In this document: piece after piece, positions 1 to 6,052 of the stretch | How positions within the stretch are numbered: position 1 is the stretch's first letter | How the letters are laid out: every line of letters starts with the position of its first letter | NCBI GenBank assembly: GCA_030628975.1 | Contig: DAOVPZ010000021.1 | Coordinates: 1-11,739, forward strand | Direction of reading: 5' to 3' | Source of the DNA: Candidatus Cloacimonadota bacterium | Lineage (GTDB): Bacteria > Cloacimonadota > Cloacimonadia > JGIOTU-2 | Length of the DNA: 11,739 nt | The notes under the pieces: model-generated | What the model was told of the DNA's origin: nothing | Databases searched by the model: none | The model's input: the letters and a program-made list of their open reading frames with translations, nothing else | Translations under genes and position numbers: made by a program

Positions 1-1
1 A

Positions 2-934
2 ACTATTGGTGAATTTGTTGCATTTAATAGTTACCTGCATTTACTTATATGGCCTGTAATTGCAATAGGATGGGTTGTGAATCTTTATCAAAGAGGAACA
101 GCATCTCTCAATAGAATTCAAGAAATTATGAAGGAAAAACCAGAAATTATTGATTCATCCGATGTTGATCAATCTATTATAGAACTCAAAGGAAATATTG
201 AATTCAGGAATTTAAAATATGCCTATCCAGAAAGCAAAAATACTATTTTAGATGAAGTATCTTTTTCCATTAATTCAGGTGAGACTTTAGCAATTGTCGG
301 TAGAACTGGAGAAGGCAAAAGCACAATTATCAAACTTCTAACCCGTCTTTTCAATCCTCCTAAAGAGTCCATTTTTATTGATGGAAAGGATATCTATCAA
401 ATTCCAATTTCAATATTAAGGAAGAATATTGGCATTGTTATGCAAGACATATTTCTATTTTCAACATCAATTGAAGATAATATAAGATTTGGAAAACAAA
501 CCGTATCACAGAATGAGATCCTACAAACCGCTCAGTTTTCACATTTTTATAATGATATTATGGAGTTTGAGGGTAAGTTTGATTCTGTAGTTGGAGAGAG
601 GGGTATATCTCTTTCCGGAGGTCAAAAGCAACGTTTGGCAATTTCTAGAGCATTGATAAAAGATGCACCAATTTTGATTCTTGATGATGCATTCTCATCT
701 GTAGATACTGAAACCGAGGAAGGAATATTAAGTAATTTAAAATCAATTCAGGAGGATAAGACAACTCTAATAATTGCTCACCGTATCTCTACAATGAAGC
801 ATGCTAATAAAATTGTAGTTTTGGACAATGGTAAGATTGTTGAAGAGGGTAATCATGAAAGCCTAATTAAACAAAATGGGATATATACTGATATTTATAA
901 TAAACAGAAGTTAAGAGAAGAGTTGGAGATGTAA
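2..934 (+). CDS. ABC exporter half-transporter, degenerate-site subunit (5' end outside window)
   Basis: Partial gene: the frame is open to the window edge and 310 residues are visible. They hold the last transmembrane helix (about residues 10-27) and a complete nucleotide-binding domain. ABC motifs by visible residue: Walker A GRTGEGKST (100-108), Q-loop in NIGIVMQD, signature LSGGQ (204-208), Walker B ILILDDA with Asp229 where the catalytic Glu is usual, and H-loop LIIAHR (His260). This matches the degenerate subunit of heterodimeric type IV exporters such as TM287 of Thermotoga: its own Walker B is non-catalytic, but its intact LSGGQ completes the partner's active site. The partner is the gene at 1797. 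The pair should sit in the inner membrane and export a lipid, peptide or drug-like substrate that cannot be named from sequence. A GTG at 77 is internal, not the start. The stop lies 3 nt before the first GTCA repeat. Confidence 0.93.
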   Translation, partial: TIGEFVAFNSYLHLLIWPVIAIGWVVNLYQRGTASLNRIQEIMKEKPEIIDSSDVDQSIIELKGNIEFRNLKYAYPESKNTILDEVSFSINSGETLAIVGRTGEGKSTIIKLLTRLFNPPKESIFIDGKDIYQIPISILRKNIGIVMQDIFLFSTSIEDNIRFGKQTVSQNEILQTAQFSHFYNDIMEFEGKFDSVVGERGISLSGGQKQRLAISRALIKDAPILILDDAFSSVDTETEEGILSNLKSIQEDKTTLIIAHRISTMKHANKIVVLDNGKIVEEGNHESLIKQNGIYTDIYNKQKLREELEM

Positions 935-937
935 AAA

Positions 938-1191
938 GTCAAATGCTTCTGAGAAGCGTCATAAATAGTCAAAAATTGTCATATGAGCCTTTGGCTCGTC
1001 AAAGATGGTCATGTGCTCCTTCGCCACGTCATAAATTGGCATTATTACAGCATAAGTGTTATGACTATTTGACAGCGTCAGCGTTGTGACAGCGAACGCA
1101 GTAAGCGTTTTGACTATTTTATGACGGCTTTCCGCCAAAGGCGGATCTGCCCTCAGGCATGATAGTCATTATGACAGTGAAGCGTTTTGAC
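938..1191. repeat. Repeat element A: GTCA/TGAC hairpin mosaic
   Basis: This fills the gap between the first transporter gene and the four-helix-bundle gene. In the left arm, GTCA begins at 938, 958, 968, 978, 998, 1008 and 1028, all on a 10-nt grid. Twenty-nucleotide units carry a 13-nt hairpin: 945-957 (GCTTC, TGA, GAAGC), 985-997 (GAGCC, TTT, GGCTC) and a decayed copy at 1015-1027. Ten-nucleotide units are spacers. A central hairpin lies at 1051-1063 (CATAA, GTG, TTATG). The right arm is in the opposite sense, with TGAC at 1062, 1070, 1087, 1111, 1122, 1172 and 1188, and a hairpin at 1095-1109. It also holds an extra piece (1126-1171) absent from element B. The layout recalls REP/BIME elements (tetranucleotide plus foldback, in head-to-head pairs), but that likeness is inferred and no RAYT transposase is present. 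Confidence 0.85.
1126..1171. repeat. Extra hairpin pair inside element A
   Basis: This segment separates the TGAC motifs at 1122 and 1172 and has no counterpart in element B, where the motifs are 10 nt apart. It contains a perfect hairpin at 1132-1144 (CCGCC, AAA, GGCGG) and another at 1148-1159 (TGCC, CTCA, GGCA). It is more GC-rich than its surroundings. It may be a nested repeat of another family, or simply a longer variant of the element. Confidence 0.55.
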
Positions 1192-1234
1192 GGTTTCAGT
1201 TAAAAATAACTAAAGAAAGGAAAAATGTATAACT

Positions 1235-1597
1235 GTGGATTTAGAAGATTTGAAAGTCTATCAGATTGCTATGAAAATTGGTGAAGATGTTTGGGAGACG
1301 GTATCACAATGGGATTATTTTAATAAAACAACAATTGGTAATCAATGGATTCGATCTGCTGATTCTATTGCTTCAAATATTTCTGAAGGATATGGAAGAT
1401 ACTCTTTCAAAGAGAATAAATTATTTTGCTATTATTCAAGAGGTTCCCTTTTTGAAACTAAAACATGGCTAATAAAATCTCATAATAGAAAATTAATTTC
1501 TACGGGTTTCTTTAAAAAAATGGAAAAGAAATTGAAAATATTGGAAATCAAGTTGAATAATTATATAAAATCAATTGGTAAAGAAAGATCAAAATAG
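1235..1597 (+). CDS. Four-helix-bundle protein, S23 / 23S rRNA intervening-sequence type
   Basis: A 120-residue protein of the four-helix-bundle family first met as products of intervening sequences in 23S rRNA genes and now known mostly as stand-alone genes of unknown function. Family hallmarks are ADSIASNISEGYGRYS (residues 42-57), YYSRGSLFETKTWL (66-79) and the ending LNNYIKSIG. Both ends match the family, so it looks intact. It is soluble, with no signal peptide, and its basic tail would suit nucleic-acid binding, though that is inferred. The only in-frame start between the preceding stop (1211) and the conserved DLEDL is GTG at 1235. An AAAGG at 1216-1220 is better spaced for an out-of-frame ATG at 1225. 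The TAG stop ends in the first base of a GTCA repeat. The gene lies between repeat elements A and B with no 23S rRNA nearby, and so may be cargo or a dependent of those repeats. Confidence 0.88.
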   Translation: MDLEDLKVYQIAMKIGEDVWETVSQWDYFNKTTIGNQWIRSADSIASNISEGYGRYSFKENKLFCYYSRGSLFETKTWLIKSHNRKLISTGFFKKMEKKLKILEIKLNNYIKSIGKERSK

Positions 1598-1790
1598 TCA
1601 AATACTCCTTCGGAGTGTCAAATGTGGTCATATGCTCCTGCGGAGCGTCATAAATAGTCAAAAATGGTCATAAGATCCTTTGGCTCGTCAGATGTTGTAA
1701 TTATGAAAGCATAATTGTTTTGACCTTTTGACAGCGTAGCGTTATGACAGCGAACGCAGTAAGCGTTCTGACTATTTTTGACAGCGTAGC
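1597..1790. repeat. Repeat element B: second GTCA/TGAC hairpin mosaic
   Basis: Same architecture and orientation as element A. GTCA begins at 1597, 1617, 1627, 1647, 1657, 1667 and 1687 (with a GTAA at 1697), again exactly on a 10-nt grid. Hairpins at the set position in the 20-nt units are 1604-1616 (ACTCC, TTC, GGAGT), 1634-1646 (GCTCC, TGC, GGAGC) and 1674-1686 (GATCC, TTT, GGCTC, one mismatch). The centre is a 7-bp dyad at 1699-1716 (AATTATG, AAAG, CATAATT). The right arm has TGAC at 1721, 1729, 1745, 1769 and 1779 and a hairpin at 1753-1767. Positions 1745-1778 match 1087-1120 of element A with one mismatch over 34 nt. The element stops just before the start codon of the next transporter gene. 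Confidence 0.85.
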
Positions 1791-1796
1791 GTTTCT

Positions 1797-3899
1797 ATGA
1801 ATACATATTACGAAGAAAAAGACTCGGACAACCTTTATGATCGTCTTTTAATGGCAAGATTAATAAAATATCTTTTGCCTTATAAGAAGTATTTTATTAT
1901 TTCTTTTATGATTCTTTTATTAATTGCACTTTTTGCTATTGCCTTGCCATATGTTTTAAAATATGGAATTGATGAATATATTAATCCTTCTATTAAGTTA
2001 ATTGATATTTCAAATTTTCCTGAATTAGAAGCCGAATTTTCAACTAAATATCAAAAGTATATTATAGAAACAGAAGGTCTAAAAATATTAATAAAAAGTT
2101 ATAACATTAATAAACTGCTTCCAGAGCATTTCCATATGCTTCAATCAAATCAATCAATTGGAAGAGAATTTTATGCTAAATTTCCAAAAACAAAGGAAAA
2201 CAATCAACTTGCTGAGAAATATCCAGGAATATTCCAAGCCTTTGGAAAATATTACATAATAAATCAAACTGACCTAAAGAAAATCTCTAATGATGATACT
2301 AGAATTTTACGCAAAGATGATTTACATGGTCTTTTAAAATTAGGTATTATATTCCTCGTTATATTAATATTTAGATTCGTTTTCAGCTACCTCCAGATTT
2401 ATTTAACTCAATATGCAGCTATGCATTCTATGTATGATTTGCGGATGAAACTGTTTAATCATCTACAAAAATTACCATTATCATTTTTCGATAGAAACCC
2501 AATAGGAAGGCTGGTTACGCGCGTTGCTAATGATGTAAATGCACTCGCAGACATGCTCGGTGAAGGATTGATTACTCTTATTCAAGATCTGGTTATGATG
2601 TTAGCAATATTGATCGTTATGCTGGTGATCAATTATAAACTTGCTTTAATTACATTTGTTGTATTACCTTTTGTTGTATTCTTTATGGTGAGGTTTAAAG
2701 TTGATGTTAGAAAGGTATATCGTGGTGTTAGGATAAAATTGGCAAAGATAAATGCGACTTTGTCAGAAAACATTTCTGGAATTACAACGATTCAACTTTT
2801 TCATCAAGAAGAGAATAAATTCAATCAATTTAAAAGTATAACAAAGGAATATTTCAATGCAGAAAAAAAACAGTTGAAAGTGTTTGCAGTTTTTCGTCCT
2901 CTTATTGATGTAATGGTGCATTTAGCAATTGGTCTCATTATCTGGTATGGTGGTGGACGAATACTTGCTAATAGGATGTCCTTAGGTGTTCTTGTATTAT
3001 TTATTAGTTATGTGCATAGATTTTTTGATCCTCTATATGATTTAAGTCAGAAGTATAATATTATGCAAACTGCGATGGCATCACTTGAAAAGATTTTCAA
3101 GTTGATGGATATTAAACCTGAGCAATACACTTGTCTCCCATTAATAAAACCCTCAAGGATTAAAGGCAAGGTTGAATTTAAAGATGTCTGGATGGCTTAT
3201 AATGAAGATGAATATATCCTGAAGAATATCAATTTGAAGATACAGTCTGGAGAAAAAATTGCCTTAGTTGGAGCAACTGGTGGTGGAAAAACATCAATTG
3301 TAAAATTATTAAGCCGTTTTTATCCATTTCAAAAAGGGGAGATCCTTATTGACCAGATTCCTATTTCTCAATATAGTTTATCCGAGTTACGAAAGAATAT
3401 TGGAGTGGTTCAACAGGATGTATTTATATTCTCAGGAAAAATTAAAGATAATATTACTCTTTATAGAGATGATGTATCTGAAGAGGAGATTATCAAAGCT
3501 GCAAAGTATGTAAATGCAGATAAATTTATTTCTAAACTACAAAATAAATATGATGAAGATGCCAGAGAGAGAGGGTCTGTACTTTCTGCTGGACAAAGAC
3601 AGTTGTTGGCTTTTGCTCGAGTCCTCGTATGCAACCCAAGTATATTTATTCTTGATGAAGCTACATCAAACATTGATACTGAGACAGAGATATTGATTCA
3701 AGATGCATTACAAAAAATTATGGAGAACCGCACATCAATTATTATTGCACACCGTTTATCAACAATTCAAAATGTCGATCGAATTTTAGTTGTCCATAAA
3801 GGAGAAATTGTAGAAGAAGGGAATCACCAAGAATTGCTGAAGCAAAGAGGATTGTATTATAATTTGTATAAATTGCAATATAAGAGTGATGTGGTCTAA
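1797..3899 (+). CDS. ABC exporter half-transporter, catalytic-site subunit with long loop after TM1
   Basis: A 700-residue fused permease-ATPase and partner of the upstream half-transporter. The N-terminal stretch YDRLLMARLIKYLLPYKK is typical of the family and supports the ATG at 1797. TM1 is about residues 32-55 and TM2 about 183-205. Between them lies a segment of about 125 residues, mostly hydrophilic, where ordinary exporters have a short external loop. That explains a length of 700 against the usual 580-600. The ATPase domain shows Walker A GATGGGKTS (492-500), Q540, signature LSAGQ (596-600, one residue off LSGGQ), Walker B FILDE with catalytic Glu621, and His652. The active site is therefore its own Walker motifs plus the partner's LSGGQ, as in TM287/TM288. 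No Shine-Dalgarno sequence precedes the start; the bases there belong to repeat element B. The substrate is unknown. Confidence 0.93.
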   Translation: MNTYYEEKDSDNLYDRLLMARLIKYLLPYKKYFIISFMILLLIALFAIALPYVLKYGIDEYINPSIKLIDISNFPELEAEFSTKYQKYIIETEGLKILIKSYNINKLLPEHFHMLQSNQSIGREFYAKFPKTKENNQLAEKYPGIFQAFGKYYIINQTDLKKISNDDTRILRKDDLHGLLKLGIIFLVILIFRFVFSYLQIYLTQYAAMHSMYDLRMKLFNHLQKLPLSFFDRNPIGRLVTRVANDVNALADMLGEGLITLIQDLVMMLAILIVMLVINYKLALITFVVLPFVVFFMVRFKVDVRKVYRGVRIKLAKINATLSENISGITTIQLFHQEENKFNQFKSITKEYFNAEKKQLKVFAVFRPLIDVMVHLAIGLIIWYGGGRILANRMSLGVLVLFISYVHRFFDPLYDLSQKYNIMQTAMASLEKIFKLMDIKPEQYTCLPLIKPSRIKGKVEFKDVWMAYNEDEYILKNINLKIQSGEKIALVGATGGGKTSIVKLLSRFYPFQKGEILIDQIPISQYSLSELRKNIGVVQQDVFIFSGKIKDNITLYRDDVSEEEIIKAAKYVNADKFISKLQNKYDEDARERGSVLSAGQRQLLAFARVLVCNPSIFILDEATSNIDTETEILIQDALQKIMENRTSIIIAHRLSTIQNVDRILVVHKGEIVEEGNHQELLKQRGLYYNLYKLQYKSDVV

Positions 3900-3976
3900 T
3901 TGTTTACATTAAAGCCCCAATTATCAAAAAAAATAATCAAAAACAAAGGGGTTAGTAAGTAGTCGATCTATACTAT

Positions 3977-4924
3977 TTATTTTTCTAACAAAAACCTTTC
4001 TACCCTCTCACTAATCTTTTCAGCAGAAAGCCCAAAAGCATCCAATAAAATATCTGGTTGCCCTGATTCACCAAATCTATCATTAATTGCAAACATTTTA
4101 ATTTTTACAGGATAAGATTCAGCTAATACCTCAGATATTGCAGAACCTAAACCACCTGCTTTTAGATGTTCCTCAATAGTAATTATTTTTCCAAATTTTT
4201 TAGAATATTTTATTATTGTCTCTTTATCGATAGGTTTTATTGTATGCATATTTATTATTGTTGGATAGATGTTCTTTCTATGCAATAAAGGGACTGCTTT
4301 CATTACTTCTGCCCCAATTGTGCCAGCAAAAATAATTACTACATCATCACCTTTAGTTAGGATGTCAGCTTTACCCAGTTGGAATTTATAATCTTCACAG
4401 GTAATTGTAGCAGTTGGTTCACGAGCCAGACGGAGATATGCAGGTCCTTGTAGCTCTGCAAGTTGTAAAGTAGCCTTATATGCCTGAAAGTGGTCACAAG
4501 GGACGACAACAGTCATATTAGGCAATATTCTCATCAAAGCAATATCTTCAATAGCTTGATGACTTCCTCCATCTGGTCCAACAGAAATTCCACCATGGGA
4601 GCCTACAATTTTTACATTCAAATTTGAATAGCATACAGTATTTCTAACTTGATCAAAAGCTCGACCACAAACAAATACTCCATAAGTAGTTACAAAGGGA
4701 ATCTTCCCTTCCAAACTCAATCCTGCAGCGATATTGACCATATTTTGCTCAGCTATTCCTACATCAATAAAACGGTCTGGATATTTTTCTGCGAACCAAT
4801 TGGAACGGGTAGATGTTGATAAATCTGCATCTAACACAACAATATCAGGATTTGTTTCTCCTAATTTAAGTAATGCTCTTCCATATCCATCACGGATTGG
4901 TAAAATTTTATTTTTATTATCCAT
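3977..4924 (-). CDS. Transketolase, C-terminal subunit (pyrimidine-binding plus C-terminal domain)
   Basis: A 315-residue protein matching the second half of full-length transketolase, with the pyrimidine-binding domain followed by the C-terminal domain. GIAEQNM carries Glu59, the residue expected to activate the thiamine diphosphate ring. GGSHQAIEDIA (His122), LAREPT and a late FGESG are further family marks. With the N-terminal subunit it moves two-carbon ketol units between sugar phosphates in the non-oxidative pentose phosphate pathway, in the cytosol. The length is normal for split transketolases, widespread in archaea and many anaerobic bacteria. The start overlaps the stop of the upstream subunit by 8 nt, so translation is probably coupled. 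The gene is convergent with the ABC transporter gene, with 77 nt between their ends. Deoxyxylulose-phosphate synthase is a relative, but the split layout and motifs favour transketolase. Confidence 0.93.
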   Translation of the reverse strand: MDNKNKILPIRDGYGRALLKLGETNPDIVVLDADLSTSTRSNWFAEKYPDRFIDVGIAEQNMVNIAAGLSLEGKIPFVTTYGVFVCGRAFDQVRNTVCYSNLNVKIVGSHGGISVGPDGGSHQAIEDIALMRILPNMTVVVPCDHFQAYKATLQLAELQGPAYLRLAREPTATITCEDYKFQLGKADILTKGDDVVIIFAGTIGAEVMKAVPLLHRKNIYPTIINMHTIKPIDKETIIKYSKKFGKIITIEEHLKAGGLGSAISEVLAESYPVKIKMFAINDRFGESGQPDILLDAFGLSAEKISERVERFLLEK

Positions 4925-5756
4925 TGTTTATCCTTGGTTCTAATTCTTGTAATGCTTGTTTTAATAATTCACCTTTGAGAGGCTTGCCATGCCATTCTGC
5001 TTTATTCTCCATAAAAGAGACACCTTTACCTTTAATGGTTTTTGCAATTATTACAGTTGGTTTATTTTTTATTGTAAGAAATTCATCAAATGCAGATATA
5101 ATCTTTTTCATATTGTGACCATCAATAGTAATTGTATACCAACCGAATGCTTGCCATTTTTTGACAAGTGGTTCTAAAGCCATTACATCTTCTGTATTTC
5201 CATCAATTTGTAAATGATTTCTATCAACAATAGTACAAAGATTGTCCAGTTTTTTATGAGCTGAAAACATAGCAGCTTCCCAGATTTGCCCTTCATCTAA
5301 TTCTCCATCACCAAGTAATGTATAAACATTATATGATTTATTATCCATCTTGCCAGCCAAAGCAATTCCAGCACTAATTGATAAGCCTTGCCCTAATGAA
5401 CCTGTAGATACTTCTACTCCAGGAGTAAGATAAGAAGCTGGATGTCCTTGTAATATCGAATTATATTGACGAAGTGTTGAAAGGTGTTTCTTATCAAAAT
5501 AATTTGCATGTGCAAGTAATGCGTAGTGTAGGGGAGTTGCATGTCCCTTAGATAAAATAAAACGGTCTCGTTCTTCCCATTTTGGATTATCAGGTTTGTA
5601 TTTCATTTGATAGAAGAATAATGCTACCCCGATATCTGTTGCAGACAGCGAACCACCGGGATGACCAGAACCTGCTTTGCCAATCATCTTAATAATTTCA
5701 TAACGAATAATCTTTGATTTACTTCGGAGCAAGCAAACAATTTCTGAATATTTCAT
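4917..5756 (-). CDS. Transketolase, N-terminal subunit (thiamine diphosphate-binding domain)
   Basis: A 279-residue protein matching the N-terminal, diphosphate-binding half of transketolase. GHPGGSLS (His32), SKGH (69-72), a GHP (His105) and the thiamine diphosphate/metal motif starting GDGELDEGQIWEA (149-161) and ending in Asn180 are all intact. EWHGK (His256) sits near the end, as in family members. It forms the active enzyme with the C-terminal subunit encoded immediately downstream. An AGGAG (5762-5766 on this strand) lies 5 nt upstream of the ATG, a strong ribosome site that fixes the start. It is the first gene of a two-gene operon transcribed away from the PDZ gene. Their own frames, standard lengths and overlap argue for two natural subunits rather than one frameshifted gene. 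Confidence 0.94.
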   Translation of the reverse strand: MKYSEIVCLLRSKSKIIRYEIIKMIGKAGSGHPGGSLSATDIGVALFFYQMKYKPDNPKWEERDRFILSKGHATPLHYALLAHANYFDKKHLSTLRQYNSILQGHPASYLTPGVEVSTGSLGQGLSISAGIALAGKMDNKSYNVYTLLGDGELDEGQIWEAAMFSAHKKLDNLCTIVDRNHLQIDGNTEDVMALEPLVKKWQAFGWYTITIDGHNMKKIISAFDEFLTIKNKPTVIIAKTIKGKGVSFMENKAEWHGKPLKGELLKQALQELEPRINNG

Positions 5757-5761
5757 TGTGA

Positions 5762-5766
5762 CTCCT
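5762..5766 (-). promoter_or_regulatory. Shine-Dalgarno site of the transketolase N-subunit gene
   Basis: AGGAG read on the minus strand, 5 nt before the ATG. It is one of the best ribosome-binding sites in the window and supports the chosen start. Confidence 0.75.
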
Positions 5767-5790
5767 GAGTAATTTTGTACTAAAAAATAA

Positions 5791-5826
5791 AATATATTAA
5801 ATGGTTTTCAATACAAACAAAGTCAA
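5791..5826 (-). promoter_or_regulatory. Weak candidate promoter for the transketolase operon
   Basis: On the minus strand, TATATT (5791-5796) is preceded at 18 nt by TTGTTT (5815-5820), with a better -35-like TTGACT just upstream (5821-5826) at 24 nt. In a region this AT-rich such matches arise easily, so this only marks the likeliest place for transcription to begin. Confidence 0.25.
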
Positions 5827-5930
5827 CTTTTTCGATATATGACTTTTTTTATATATCAAATTGTAAAATATTTTCTTTATTAAGAAGTTTCATCCTACAA
5901 GGCTAATATATATAATATAAGATAATTAAT

Positions 5931-5965
5931 TTAACAAATCTAAAGATATATGTTAGATTTATTAA
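5931..5965. repeat. Imperfect inverted repeat in the divergent intergenic region
   Basis: Arms of 13 nt (5931-5943 and 5953-5965) pair with one mismatch around a 9-nt centre. The inner 8 bp, AAATCTAA and TTAGATTT, are perfect. It lies between the divergent transketolase operon and the PDZ gene, where an operator for a dimeric regulator could sit. No regulator gene is nearby and no T-tract follows, so a terminator is less likely. Confidence 0.45.
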
Positions 5966-5982
5966 ATTACATTCTACTCGAA

Positions 5983-6003
5983 AGTATAAATAAAATTTAT
6001 ACT
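5983..6003. repeat. Perfect 9-bp inverted repeat upstream of the PDZ gene
   Basis: AGTATAAAT and ATTTATACT form a perfect dyad around AAA, ending 49 nt before the ATG of the PDZ gene. It could be an operator overlapping a promoter or a hairpin in the 5' leader. The all-AT character weakens the case, but nine perfect pairs with a 3-nt centre is unusual for a chance hit. Confidence 0.5.
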
Positions 6004-6043
6004 AACCTTGACAAAAGATTTTTTCAAAAACAAATGTATATTT

Positions 6044-6047
6044 GGAG
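6044..6047 (+). promoter_or_regulatory. Shine-Dalgarno site deciding the PDZ gene start
   Basis: GGAG lies 5 nt before the ATG at 6053. The frame stays open upstream to a TTG at 6008, but that codon has no ribosome site, so the ATG is preferred. Confidence 0.65.
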
Positions 6048-6052
6048 ATCAA

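Noticed and set aside
1235..1597. Accessory (Avd-like) gene of a diversity-generating retroelement
   Set aside because: Avd shares the four-helix-bundle fold, but there is no reverse transcriptase and no template/variable repeat pair in the window.
1235..1597. Intervening sequence inside a 23S rRNA gene
   Set aside because: The flanks are repeats and ABC transporter genes; no rRNA sequence is seen.
938..1790. CRISPR array
   Set aside because: The short motifs repeat every 10 or 20 nt, with no constant 25-40 nt repeats, no unique spacers of even length and no cas genes.
3915..3951. Bidirectional terminator between the convergent transporter and transketolase genes
   Set aside because: CCCC and GGGG can pair, but they are 29 nt apart with only weak AT pairing inside and no proper T-tract after the stem.
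4917..4924. Frameshift splitting a single transketolase gene
   Set aside because: Both parts have standard subunit length, the second has its own ATG, and an 8-nt overlap is normal for natural split transketolases.
5888..5916. Promoter with TATAAT (5911-5916) for the PDZ gene
   Set aside because: The hexamer lies in an alternating AT run and the -35 position reads TTTCAT; too weak to list.
6008..6052. Upstream TTG start for the PDZ gene
   Set aside because: No ribosome site precedes it, while GGAG sits 5 nt before the ATG at 6053, and the extra residues do not look like part of the domain.
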